Numbered from the stretch's first letter, positions 44,794-52,976 are shown. The stretch is 64,000 nucleotides of DNA from Pseudomonadota bacterium (GCA_023388935.1 JAEWFG010000008.1:1-64000); one strand, 5' to 3'. A program made the numbers and translations. The notes: a model not told the origin generated them from the sequence alone.

Positions 44794-45025
44794 CTGACGA
44801 CTCCAGGAAGGTGGGCGGGCGGCCCGAGGTGGGCGGCGCCGGCCAAAATGCTTTTTACGCCGTGATTTAACAGAGCAGGGAGGGCGAAACAAACGGCGAA
44901 GGCAAGGTAGCGGGGGAAGACCGGCCGGACGAGGGACGATCGGACCCCGGCTCGCTGCGACCCGGGCCGCCGGGCGAGTGTGCAGGCCGGACACAAAAAT
45001 TAACTGTCATTCACGGATCATTGAC

Positions 45026-45047
45026 TGACAGATATTGAAATCTGTCA
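45026..45047. promoter_or_regulatory. Dyad operator candidate
   Basis: TGACAGAT-N6-ATCTGTCA, perfect 8-bp arms. A further half-site CTGTCA lies at 45004-45009. The dyad is 338 bases before the TetR-type regulator start and 145 before the small gene. Such dyads of 6-8-bp arms are typical for TetR dimers; autoregulation is inference. Confidence 0.5.
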
Positions 45048-45191
45048 TCAAGACGTGTATATCCGTTGGCGGACGCTCCGGTTGGGGCGTCTCGCGGTCA
45101 CCTCCAGGGGGAGCCCGACATCCGAAATTCGTCTCGGATCGAGGGTCGTCATCGTAGGGCGAGGGTCGCGGACGAATGGAGATATAAGAAA

Positions 45192-45293
45192 ATGACGAAC
45201 GAACTCATCAACTTAACCGGTGTGATTGGGCAATGGCTCAATTTGCTGGTAGCGCGCCAGATCGCGGCGCAGGCTGCAAAACTGCCTCATTGA
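45192..45293 (+). CDS. Possible 33-residue peptide upstream of TetR gene
   Basis: ATG with GGAGA about 10 bases upstream. The product (MTNELINLTGVIGQWLNLLV, then ARQIAAQAAKLPH) is hydrophobic in the middle and could be a small membrane-associated peptide or a leader. Weak support: only the short ORF, its ribosome binding site and its location between the operator candidate and the regulator. No family known to me. Confidence 0.35.
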   Translation: MTNELINLTGVIGQWLNLLVARQIAAQAAKLPH

Positions 45294-45384
45294 GGCGAAA
45301 GCTTTCCGAGACGACCGGCAGGCGCGCTTCGGAAGCAGCTCCATCGCCGGGTAATTGAGCCCTCAACGGGAACATGGTGCTGGC

Positions 45385-45972
45385 ATGAATGAAGCCGTTG
45401 TCTTGACGCCGGAGCGGATCCTCGAAGTCACCGAGGACGTGCTGAGGCGGTACGGACTTGCCAAGGCCACGGTGGTTGACGTTGCCCGTGCGCTCGATGT
45501 GAGCCACGGCAGCGTCTATCGCCATTTCCCAAGCAAGGCCTCGCTGCGCGAGGCTGTTGCCAAACGCTGGCTGGACCGCATCGACGCGCCGCTGCTCCAG
45601 ATCGTGGAGGAGCAGGGTCCGGCGCCGGCGCGGCTCGACCGCTGGCTGCGCACGCTGTTCGCCGCCAAGCGTTCGCGCGTGCTCGACGACCCCGAGATGT
45701 TCGAGACCTATCTGACCTTGGCGCGCGAGGCCTGCGCGGCCATCAGGTGTCACAAGGATACCATGATCGACCAGATCGCGGCGATCCTGTCCGACGGCGT
45801 GAAGCAGGGCGAGTTCGAAGTGAACGACGTCAAGGTGACCGCGCGCGCGCTGTTCGATGCGACCTGCCGCTTCCATCATCCGGCTCACGCCGACGAGTGG
45901 AAGGATGCCGATCTGCCGGCCCGCGTCGACGCGGCCCTCGCGCTGTTGCTGCGTGGGTTGAAGGCGGGATAG
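45385..45972 (+). CDS. TetR/AcrR family transcriptional regulator
   Basis: 195 residues. N-terminal TetR HTH: RILEVTEDVLRRYGLAKATVVDVARALDVSHGSVYRHFPSKASL (three-helix domain with the VYRHFPSK recognition end). The C-terminal ligand domain is helical and unassigned. Start at MNEAVVLTPERILEV; a longer frame from 45355 has no better signal. There is no divergent or following target gene on the same strand; the next gene downstream is convergent, so its target is not evident. The dyad upstream suggests self-regulation. Confidence 0.9.
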   Translation: MNEAVVLTPERILEVTEDVLRRYGLAKATVVDVARALDVSHGSVYRHFPSKASLREAVAKRWLDRIDAPLLQIVEEQGPAPARLDRWLRTLFAAKRSRVLDDPEMFETYLTLAREACAAIRCHKDTMIDQIAAILSDGVKQGEFEVNDVKVTARALFDATCRFHHPAHADEWKDADLPARVDAALALLLRGLKAG

Positions 45973-46006
45973 ACCGCCGCCCCTCTTCAAAACGCGCGAC
46001 GGCCAA

Positions 46007-46312
46007 TCAACCTCTCGCCTTGTGAAGAAGGCCACCATCGTGAGCCGGGGGCGGGGACGTGGATCGTCTGCGCGCATGAATGGCGGGGGCGGACGATGGC
46101 ACGACCGGCGGGCTTTCCGGAAATACGTTGACGGCGATTTCGACGGTGTCTTTTGACCGCTTTCGAAGGCGGTAGAATGTTAGCTCCTGCTCGAGCATGG
46201 GACAGCGGAAGTGGACGACGGCCGTGTCTGGCAGGCGGCAGAGTTCGTCGATGAGTTCGCCTACTGTGATGATCGGGGGATGGGCGATTGCCTTGTGATG
46301 ACCCTTGCTCAT
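46007..46312 (-). CDS. Hypothetical protein, 101 residues
   Basis: Starts MSKGHHKAIAHPPIITVGEL with GGGAGGAG 6 bases upstream. A compact first half (ELIDELCRLPDTAVVHFRCP and ELTFYRLRKRSKDTVEIAVNVF) is followed by a low-complexity Pro/Ser/His tail. No recognised family. An EcfG-like promoter match lies upstream. Converges with the TetR gene. Confidence 0.7.
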   Translation of the reverse strand: MSKGHHKAIAHPPIITVGELIDELCRLPDTAVVHFRCPMLEQELTFYRLRKRSKDTVEIAVNVFPESPPVVPSSAPAIHARRRSTSPPPAHDGGLLHKARG

Positions 46313-46340
46313 GACGTTCTCCTCCCTTCGCTGTACTACC

Positions 46341-46366
46341 AACCCGAATTGGATGGTCTCCGTTCC
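46341..46366 (-). promoter_or_regulatory. EcfG-type promoter candidate
   Basis: Minus strand GGAAC, 17 bases, GGTT; the -10 end is 28 bases from the ATG of the 101-residue protein, leaving room for its strong ribosome binding site. The first -10 base differs from the common C. Confidence 0.38.
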
Positions 46367-46426
46367 AATCCGCGCAGCAGATTGAAAAGCTTCAAGCGAC
46401 TTTGAGGGAATGCGGCAGCCCTGCTG

Positions 46427-47080
46427 CTAGATCCTCGTCAGCCCGTACGTCGCTGCCAGCCGCACGAGCTGCGCGTCCGTGCGTGCGCCGGTCTTGGTCT
46501 TGATCAGGTAGTGATAGTTCTGGACCGTCTTCACACTGAGATTGAGTTGCGTCGCGATCTGCTCGGTGGTGGCGCCGCCGGCGAACTGGCGCAAGATCTC
46601 GATCTCGCGCTCGCCCAGTTGATCCAGCATCGAACCGGTTGGCGACAGGCTGTCCTCGGCCAGGATGTGGGCGATGTCGTCGCTCATGGCGCGTTCGCCG
46701 CGCGCAACGGCACGAATGGCCATGACGACCGCGGACGGCTCGCTGCTCTTGGTGACGAAGCCGCTGGCACCGGCGCCGAAGGCGGCTTTCACCAGCACGG
46801 CCTCGTTGTGCATGGTGAAGACGAGAATGCGCGCCCGCGGATCGCGCGCGCGGATATTGCGGATCGCCTCCAGCCCGCTCGCGCCGGGCATCGAGATATC
46901 GAGCACGACGACGTCGGGATCGTGCACCTTGAAGGCGCCGTAGGCATCCGCGGCGTTGTCGGCTTCCGCCACCACATGCAGATCGCCCTGGCTCTCCAGC
47001 ACGCGCCGGTAGCCTTGCCGTACGATCGGATGATCGTCGACCAGCAGCACGGAAATGCCTGTTGCTGCAACCTCGTTCAT
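46427..47080 (-). CDS. NarL/FixJ-type response regulator
   Basis: 217 residues. REC domain: SVLLVDDHPIVRQGYRRVLE with acidic pocket, phosphoacceptor Asp in VVVLDISMPGASG (about residue 58), switch Thr in VFTMHN and Lys in FVTKSSEP. C-terminal LuxR HTH (LGEREIEILRQFAGGATTEQIATQLNLSVKTVQNYHYLIKTKTG). Start MNEVAATGISVLLVDD. It follows its kinase gene by 7 bases, forming a two-component operon. Target genes are unknown; the divergent ExbB-like operon is the nearest candidate. Confidence 0.94.
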   Translation of the reverse strand: MNEVAATGISVLLVDDHPIVRQGYRRVLESQGDLHVVAEADNAADAYGAFKVHDPDVVVLDISMPGASGLEAIRNIRARDPRARILVFTMHNEAVLVKAAFGAGASGFVTKSSEPSAVVMAIRAVARGERAMSDDIAHILAEDSLSPTGSMLDQLGEREIEILRQFAGGATTEQIATQLNLSVKTVQNYHYLIKTKTGARTDAQLVRLAATYGLTRI

Positions 47081-47087
47081 CTCGGCC

Positions 47088-48458
47088 TCACGCCGCGAGC
47101 GGGATGGTGGCGGCGACGCTGAGGCCGCCCGCGGCAGGCAGGATCGACAGCGACCCGCCGGCGGCGGCCACGCGCTCGCGGATGCCGGTGAGGCCGAAGC
47201 CGGTGGATTGCGCGACGCGCGCCGCATCGCCGCCGCCGTCGTCCTCGACGCGGATCAAAAGCGCATCGTCCTCACCCGTGCGGCGTTCGATCCGCAAGGA
47301 AATTTCGCGTGCCGAGCTGTGGCGAAGCGCGTTGGTCAGGCATTCCTGGGCTACGCGATAGGCGGTCGTGGCGGCCGGCCCGCTGATGTCGGCGAGATCG
47401 CCCCTGAGATCGAGCTGGATCGTCGGCCGCGCCGCGCTCTGCGAGCGCCAGCTGTCGACCAGATTGACCAGGCTCGCCTCGAGCCCGAGCTCCTCGGGCA
47501 GGGGATTGCGCAGCCGCTTCAGCGCGTCGCGCAGCGAGGCCATCAGATGGTGGGTGGCCTGCGAGATCATCCGCGCATCCTGCGCGACGTCGTTGTCGCT
47601 TTTCTCCTTTGCGCTCGCCGTCTCGATCGTGTTGGCGAAAGCGAGGATGGCGGAGAGATTTTGCCCGAATTCGTCGTGCAGCTCGCGGGCGAGCGCGCGG
47701 CGCTCGTCGTCGCGGATATCGATCAGCCGCCGTGTCAGCGCCGCGCGCTGTTCTGTCGCTTCCTCCAGCCGGCCGCCGAGCTCGCCGACGGCGCTGCCGA
47801 TCATGGCAAGCTCCATCGAGCGGAAGCGCGGCAGTTTCGTGCGGTACTGTCCGCGCGCCATACGCTGGAGCGCGGTGACGATCGCGCGCGCCGGCGCCAG
47901 CGCGTGCGCGATCGCGAGCGAGGCGAGCAGCGCGATCGCCGCCGCCATCAGCAGCGCGACGTCGATCACATTGAGGATGTACTCCCAGGCGAGCGAGATG
48001 GCGGCCGCTTCATCCGGCGTCGCGACAACTGTTCCGGCGGCCGCTGCGCGCGGACTGACCGGCCGTATCACCTCGGCGTGGCTGCCGAGGAAGGTCGGCA
48101 CGATCGATGCGAACCAGCGCGGCGGCGTCTTGCCCAGCCCCTCGCTCTGGCCGCAGAGCGGCTTCTCGAATGCTGTCGCGGGCTGGAACTCGACACAGAC
48201 GCCGGGCGAGATCAGCTTCATCGTCTCCAGCGTGCGCCAGTCCGGAACCGGCAGGAGATGCTCGCGCGTCCTGCTGCTGCGCAACAGGAACTCGTGCCAG
48301 TACAGCGCCTGAAGGGCCTGTGCGACCCGCTGTGCGGAGGCCGCAGTCGCCCGGTCAACGCTGCGATAGGCGTCGAACGTGGCCCACACGGTCGCGGCGC
48401 CAAGGCAGAACATGACGATGAGAAGCAGGCGGGCGACAAGCTGAAGCACGAGGCGCAT
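47088..48458 (-). CDS. NarX/UhpB-type sensor histidine kinase
   Basis: 456 residues. Two TM helices (residues about 5-27 and 155-175) bracket a periplasmic sensor region of about 130 residues rich in W and R. A HAMP-like segment follows (LAPARAIVTALQRMARGQYRTKL), then HisKA_3 (LTRRLIDIRDDERRALARELHDEFGQNLSAIL, His at about 261) and a HATPase_c domain (ECLTNALRHSSA, VEDDGGGD, GFGLTGIRERV). Start at MRLVLQLVARLLLIVMF. Divergent from the ExbB-like operon across 185 bases. Confidence 0.92.
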   Translation of the reverse strand: MRLVLQLVARLLLIVMFCLGAATVWATFDAYRSVDRATAASAQRVAQALQALYWHEFLLRSSRTREHLLPVPDWRTLETMKLISPGVCVEFQPATAFEKPLCGQSEGLGKTPPRWFASIVPTFLGSHAEVIRPVSPRAAAAGTVVATPDEAAAISLAWEYILNVIDVALLMAAAIALLASLAIAHALAPARAIVTALQRMARGQYRTKLPRFRSMELAMIGSAVGELGGRLEEATEQRAALTRRLIDIRDDERRALARELHDEFGQNLSAILAFANTIETASAKEKSDNDVAQDARMISQATHHLMASLRDALKRLRNPLPEELGLEASLVNLVDSWRSQSAARPTIQLDLRGDLADISGPAATTAYRVAQECLTNALRHSSAREISLRIERRTGEDDALLIRVEDDGGGDAARVAQSTGFGLTGIRERVAAAGGSLSILPAAGGLSVAATIPLAA

Positions 48459-48643
48459 GCGGTCATCCCCGACGTTTGGTAAGGTCAGCCTAACAACGCC
48501 GCCGCGCCTTGCCAATTGCGGGGAGTGGCGGGGTAGCAGCTCGGGCAAATTTCCCAAGCCGGATAGGGCATGGCTCTTTGGACCGGGCGCGGCGGTTTTG
48601 ATCTAATCGGCGGGGGATCGTTGCAGGCCAGGAGCAGTGCAGC

Positions 48644-49414
48644 ATGAGTTCGATGACGATTGGACCGATTGCGCAGACCGCGGCCGACCCATCAGAGCGC
48701 AGCGCGCTCCTGTTCTGGATGATCTTCACCGGCCTTTCGATTTTCGCCGTCGTGTTGCTGTGGCGCTTCGGCCTGATCCATCTGATGCTGACCTCGGACC
48801 GCACCTACATTTCCAGCGTGATCGCGGTGCTCTATGTCGTCACCTGCGGCCACTGCTTTCTGCGCACGCGGGCGATCGCGCGCGAGGGCGCGGCGGCGCG
48901 GCGCTGCCGTGCGGTGCTCGCTGCGCCAGGCGGCAGCAAGGTGCTCGATGCGAGCGCGGCAGCGCTCCCGCGCGGGCTGGTCCGCGATCATATCGAGAGC
49001 CTCGTCACCAAGGCCGCCGCGCAGGATTACCGCCCGGTCGACCAGACGCTGCTGCTGCGGACGCTGGCCGACCGGCTGCGCGGGTCGAACGGCTTCGGCG
49101 CCTTCGTCTCGGACACGCTGATGAAGCTCGGCCTGCTCGGCACCATCATCGGCTTCATCATCATGCTGGCACCGATCGCGGGGCTGGATGCCGCCGACAA
49201 GGTCGCGATGCGGTCCTCGATGGGGCTGATGAGCGACGGCATGGCGGTCGCGATGTACACGACGCTCGCGGGCCTCGTCGGCTCGATCCTGGTGCGCATC
49301 CAGTATTACATGCTGGATGCCGCGACCCAGCGGGTGTTCTCGGATGCGGTGGTGCTGACCGAGACCTATGTGACGCCGGTCCTGGAGCGCAAGGGTTCCG
49401 GAACGCCGCCATGA
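48644..49414 (+). CDS. MotA/TolQ/ExbB proton-channel family protein
   Basis: 256 residues. About four TM segments: residues 22-42 (LLFWMIFTGLSIFAVVLLW), 55-72 (SVIAVLYVVTCGHCF), a pair at 160-180 (LGLLGTIIGFIIMLAPIAGL) and 200-222 (GMAVAMYTTLAGLVGSILV). The LGLLGTIIGF segment and the following TM pair are the ExbB/TolQ core that forms the pentamer pore. The cytoplasmic loop of about 85 residues lies between TM2 and TM3 as in TolQ. There is no MotB, ExbD or TolR gene of standard type next to it; the next two genes take that place. ATGA overlap with the next gene. Confidence 0.85.
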   Translation: MSSMTIGPIAQTAADPSERSALLFWMIFTGLSIFAVVLLWRFGLIHLMLTSDRTYISSVIAVLYVVTCGHCFLRTRAIAREGAAARRCRAVLAAPGGSKVLDASAAALPRGLVRDHIESLVTKAAAQDYRPVDQTLLLRTLADRLRGSNGFGAFVSDTLMKLGLLGTIIGFIIMLAPIAGLDAADKVAMRSSMGLMSDGMAVAMYTTLAGLVGSILVRIQYYMLDAATQRVFSDAVVLTETYVTPVLERKGSGTPP

Positions 49415-50082
49415 TGGATGATTTCGGTCTCTATCCGCGTGAGGAGCCGTTCGACCCGCTGGGCGTGATGCTGTTCAAGGCGCTCCAGGTGGTCGCCTTC
49501 CTGTTCTTTCTCGCGCTTCTCGCGATCTCTCCCGATGCCAAGGACGGCAAGATCGACTCCAAGGCGGAGTTCATGATCACGCTGGACTGGCCCGACAATC
49601 ACCCCGACGATCTCGACCTGTTCGTGCAGGACCCCGCCGGCAACATCGCCTGGTATCGTCACCGCGAGGCCGGCTTCCTCACCCTCGATCGTGACGACCG
49701 CGGCGGGGCCAACGACTTCATCATGGTCAACGGCAAGAAGATCGCCTCACCCATCCGCGAGGAGATCGTCACACTGCGCGGCATCCTGGCCGGCGAATAC
49801 ACCGTCAACGTCTCGCATTTCGTGGCGACGACCGGCGAACCGGTCCAGGCCAATGTGAAGGTGCAGAAACTCAATCCCACCGCCCAGGTGATCTTCGACA
49901 ACAAGTTTACGCTCGACCACACCGGCGACGAGAAGACCGCGGTGCGGTTCCGGCTCGATGCGGAAGGAAAGGTGGTCAACGTCGACCAGCGGCCGAAATC
50001 GCTGCTGGAAACCTTCCGCAGCGGCTGGCGCAACGGTGCCGATCTCGACCCGAGGACAGGGGTGAGGATACGCCGTGAGTAA
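49411..50082 (+). CDS. One-TM protein with periplasmic beta domain, ExbB partner candidate
   Basis: 223 residues starting MMDDFGLYPREEPFDPLGVM, overlapping the ExbB-like stop by ATGA. One TM helix at residues about 18-38 (LFKALQVVAFLFFLALLAI), then an outside domain. That domain begins ITLDWPDNHPDDLDLFVQDPAGNIAWYRHREAGFLTLDRDDRG and continues GILAGEYTVNVSHFV, a pattern reminiscent of DUF2135/YfaP-type beta folds (a Trp, an Asp-rich loop, Y-x-V-x-V). The N-in single-TM topology copies ExbD/TolR/MotB, but the charged TM Asp of that family is not obvious. Function unknown. Confidence 0.75.
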   Translation: MMDDFGLYPREEPFDPLGVMLFKALQVVAFLFFLALLAISPDAKDGKIDSKAEFMITLDWPDNHPDDLDLFVQDPAGNIAWYRHREAGFLTLDRDDRGGANDFIMVNGKKIASPIREEIVTLRGILAGEYTVNVSHFVATTGEPVQANVKVQKLNPTAQVIFDNKFTLDHTGDEKTAVRFRLDAEGKVVNVDQRPKSLLETFRSGWRNGADLDPRTGVRIRRE

Positions 50083-50680
50083 TCTGCAGACGGTCATCCT
50101 CACGCTGTCGGTCGCCTACGCCGTCATCGGCGCGCTGCTGCTGGTCGTGCTGGTCTATGCACGGCTGCACTGGTCGCTGAAGGCGGTCGCGGTGGTCGTG
50201 ACCAGCGCCTTCTATGTCGTCAGCTTCAGCGAGATGCGCGGGCTGCTCGGCTGGGCGAGCACCGACCGGCTGCCGGCCTCCTTCAAGCTGCTCCAGGCGC
50301 GCATCGTCGAGCCGCATTCGCTGGAGGGCGATCCCGGCTCGATCTATCTGTGGGTCGAGGAACTCGACGAGGACAATCGTCCGAGCGGCATCCCCCGGGC
50401 CTTCCGCGTGCCCTACAATGACACGCTGGCCGACAAGACCCATGCGGCGGAGAACGAGATCGCGGCCGGGCATCCGCAAGGAGGGCGCGCGGCGGATTTC
50501 GGCGGCGGCGAGGGCACTCTCATCGACCTGGTCCGGGAATATGTGACGCCAAAAGCCATCCTCGAGACCAGCGGCGGTGATTCCTCGACCGGCGAGTTCA
50601 TCGCTCCGCCGGCCGGCGCGCAAGGCGTCGTGTTCACACCGCTGCCGCCGCCCCGAATGCCGCCGAAGGACGAGCAATAG
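50075..50680 (+). CDS. Two-TM hypothetical protein of the ExbB-like operon
   Basis: 201 residues from a GTG that overlaps the upstream stop (GTGAGTAA). Two TM helices near the N-terminus (TVILTLSVAYAVIGALLLVV, and AVAVVVTSAFYVVSF), then a soluble domain with YLWVEELDEDNRPSGIPRAFRVPYND and a Pro-rich C-terminus (FTPLPPPRMPPKDEQ). No recognised family. Likely third component of the same complex because of overlap coupling. Confidence 0.72.
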   Translation: MSNLQTVILTLSVAYAVIGALLLVVLVYARLHWSLKAVAVVVTSAFYVVSFSEMRGLLGWASTDRLPASFKLLQARIVEPHSLEGDPGSIYLWVEELDEDNRPSGIPRAFRVPYNDTLADKTHAAENEIAAGHPQGGRAADFGGGEGTLIDLVREYVTPKAILETSGGDSSTGEFIAPPAGAQGVVFTPLPPPRMPPKDEQ

Positions 50681-50796
50681 GTCCTTCACCATCCCGGCAC
50701 AGCCAAGCTGGAAAAGGGCGCCGCGCTGGCGCATCTTTGACGTCCCTCAATTTTGGCCTTATCGGCTTCCGATAAGCCTTTCAGGGTGGAGGGTGC

Positions 50797-51537
50797 GTGC
50801 TCCTAGCTGTCTTCTCGGATATCCACGGTAACCGGCAGGCGTTCGAGGCGTGCCTGAAGGTGGCGCGCGCGCGTGGCGCGGAGCAGTTCGTCCTGCTTGG
50901 TGATTTCGTCGGCTATGGCGCCGATCCGGAATGGGTCGTGGATACCGCGATGGGTTTGGTCAAGGAGGGCGCCATCGCCGTCCGCGGCAATCATGACGAG
51001 GCGGTCAACACCACGACCGAGACCATGAATGTCGAGGCACAGATCGCGATCGAATGGACCCGCGGGCGGCTCGACATCGCGCAGCGACGGTTCCTCGCCG
51101 GGCTGCCGATGCTTGTCGAGGATGGCGACCGTCTGTTCGTGCACGCGGAAGCCTCCAATCCTCAACGCTGGCACTATGTCCGCTCGACGGCGGATGCCGC
51201 CAAGAGCCTGATATCAACGCCCGCCCACGTCACGTTCTGCGGCCACATTCATCGCCCGTCGCTTTACTCGATGTCGGTAACGGCGAAGATGACGAGCTTC
51301 GTGCCCAAGACGGGTGTCTCCGTGCAGCTCCTGCGCGGACGGCAATGGCTGGCCGTGCTTGGCTCGGTCGGCCAGCCCCGCGACGGCGATCCGTCCGCGG
51401 CCTTCGTATTGTTCGACACGGTCTCGTGCGAGATCACCTATTGCCGCGCGCCCTATGACATCGAGACAGCGGCGAGCCGCATCCGCGAGAACGGCCTGCC
51501 ACCCTGGCTCGCCGACCGGCTGTCGCAGGGGCGCTGA
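50797..51537 (+). CDS. Metallophosphoesterase
   Basis: 246 residues, calcineurin-like phosphoesterase with all metal motifs: FSDIHGN, LLGDFVGYGADP, AVRGNHDEAV, and CGHIHRPSL. The family includes protein phosphatases and nucleotide phosphodiesterases. The start is GTG (MLLAVFSDIHGN...) with GGTGGAGG just upstream. It lies 116 bases behind the ExbB-like genes and 5 bases before a Ser/Thr kinase, a kinase/phosphatase pairing that may regulate the membrane complex. Confidence 0.88.
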   Translation: MLLAVFSDIHGNRQAFEACLKVARARGAEQFVLLGDFVGYGADPEWVVDTAMGLVKEGAIAVRGNHDEAVNTTTETMNVEAQIAIEWTRGRLDIAQRRFLAGLPMLVEDGDRLFVHAEASNPQRWHYVRSTADAAKSLISTPAHVTFCGHIHRPSLYSMSVTAKMTSFVPKTGVSVQLLRGRQWLAVLGSVGQPRDGDPSAAFVLFDTVSCEITYCRAPYDIETAASRIRENGLPPWLADRLSQGR

Positions 51538-51542
51538 CCGCG

Positions 51543-52976
51543 ATGCCAAAACCCCTGGTCAAGCCCGGCGCGGAGATTGACGGTTACACCATCGGCGAAT
51601 GCGTCCATGCAGGCGGCATGGCGACACTGTGGACGGTCACCCATCCCGACATCGACGTTCCGCTGCTGATGAAGATTCCGCGGGTGTCGGAGGGCGAGGA
51701 CCCCGCCGCGATCGTCTCCTTCGAGATGGAGATGATGATCCTGCCGCGGCTTGCAGGACCCCACGTGCCGTCGTGTTTCGGCACCGGCGATTTCGCCCAT
51801 CAGGCCTATGTCGTGATCGAGCGCATCGTCGGCACCACGCTCTACAAGCGGCTCCCTGACCTGCCGTTGCCTTACGAGGAGGCGCGCCAGCTCGTCGCCA
51901 AGATCGCGGTCGCGCTCGCCGATCTGCACCGGCAGAATGTGATCCATCACGACATCAAGCCGAGCAGTATCATGTTTCGCGAAAGCGGCGAGGCGGTGCT
52001 GATCGACTACGGCCTGTCGCACCACGACCATCTGCCGGACCTCTTGCAGGAGGAGTTCCGCCTGCCTTACGGCACCGCGCCCTACATGGCGCCGGAACGG
52101 CTGCTCGGCGTGCGCGACGATCCGCGCAGCGATCTGTTCTCGCTCGGGGTGCTGCTCTATTTCTTCACCACGGGCGAGCGGCCGTTCGGGGAGGGCGAGA
52201 CGCTGCGTGCGATGCGGCGCCGGCTGTGGCGCGATCCGCACCCGCCGCGCAAGCTGCGCAGCGACTATCCGCCCTGGCTCCAGGAGGTGGTGCTGCGGTG
52301 TCTGGAGATCGAGCCGGTGTGGCGTTATCCGACCGCCGCGCAACTCGCTTTCGATCTCGCTCATCCGGACCAGGTCAGGCTCACCGTGCGCTCGGAGCGG
52401 CTCAAACGCGACTCCATCAGCGTCGCCTGGCGGCGCCGCTTCAACCAGGGCGTCATGCAGCCGCGCGCAAAATCGGGTGTCGCCGCGCAAATCGCATCGG
52501 GCCCGATCCTCGCGGTGGCGCTCGACACGGTGGAAGGCGCGCCGGAGCTGAATGAGGCGCTGCGTGTCACGACCGGGCGCATTCTCGCCACGCTGCCGTC
52601 AGCGCGGCTCGCCTGTGTCAATGTGCTGAAGCTCAATCGGATCGCGATCGACAAGACGCTGGACGAGCAGGGTTCCAACAAGCATATCGATCGTCTGGTG
52701 GCGCTCAGGCATTGGGCCGCGCCGCTCAAGCTCGACGAAAGCCGGCTGTCGGTTCATGTGCTTGCGGCCGTCGATCCCGCCGCTGCGCTCCTGGAGTTCG
52801 CCGAGGCCAACCAGGTCGACCATGTCATCATCGGCGCGCGGCAGAACTCGTTCAGGCGCTCGCTGCTCGGCAGCGTCTCGGCCAAGGTGGCGTCGGAGGC
52901 GACCTGCACCGTCACCGTGGTGCGGCCGCCGCGGCTGGCTGCGGATGCGGCTGATGCCGGCGAGGCGGCCGGATAG
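51543..52976 (+). CDS. Ser/Thr protein kinase fused to a universal stress (UspA) domain
   Basis: 477 residues. Kinase domain, residues 10-265: glycine loop IGECVHAGGMATLWTVTH, catalytic VIHHDIKPSSIMF (HHD in place of HRD, Asp about 137), IDYGLSHHD (DYG for DFG), GTAPYMAPERLLGV and SDLFSLGVLLYFFTTGERPF. Residues about 319-463 form a UspA domain ending with VDHVIIGARQNSFRRSLLGSVSAKV (ATP-binding-type GxxG motif). The fusion fits known Ser/Thr kinase-USP proteins. Five bases after the metallophosphoesterase, same strand. Substrate unknown. Confidence 0.88.
   Translation: MPKPLVKPGAEIDGYTIGECVHAGGMATLWTVTHPDIDVPLLMKIPRVSEGEDPAAIVSFEMEMMILPRLAGPHVPSCFGTGDFAHQAYVVIERIVGTTLYKRLPDLPLPYEEARQLVAKIAVALADLHRQNVIHHDIKPSSIMFRESGEAVLIDYGLSHHDHLPDLLQEEFRLPYGTAPYMAPERLLGVRDDPRSDLFSLGVLLYFFTTGERPFGEGETLRAMRRRLWRDPHPPRKLRSDYPPWLQEVVLRCLEIEPVWRYPTAAQLAFDLAHPDQVRLTVRSERLKRDSISVAWRRRFNQGVMQPRAKSGVAAQIASGPILAVALDTVEGAPELNEALRVTTGRILATLPSARLACVNVLKLNRIAIDKTLDEQGSNKHIDRLVALRHWAAPLKLDESRLSVHVLAAVDPAAALLEFAEANQVDHVIIGARQNSFRRSLLGSVSAKVASEATCTVTVVRPPRLAADAADAGEAAG

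Larger units (their letters stand above)
44794..45384. other. Long intergenic region upstream of the TetR gene
   Basis: 591 bases holding the purB promoter, a dyad operator candidate (45026-45047) and a possible 33-codon gene (45192-45293). Otherwise no support for a protein gene; the open frame to 45066 upstream of the small gene has no start signal. Confidence 0.45.

Noticed and set aside
48637..49410. Upstream extension of the one-TM protein of the ExbB-like operon
   Set aside because: That frame overlaps the ExbB-like gene entirely and is Arg/His-rich; the real start is the ATG overlapping its stop.
48644..50680. Zorya-type (ZorAB) defence or flagellar MotAB
   Set aside because: The channel protein is short (256 residues) with no long ZorA tail, the partner lacks an OmpA-like peptidoglycan-binding domain, and no ZorC/D/E-like helicase or nuclease follows.
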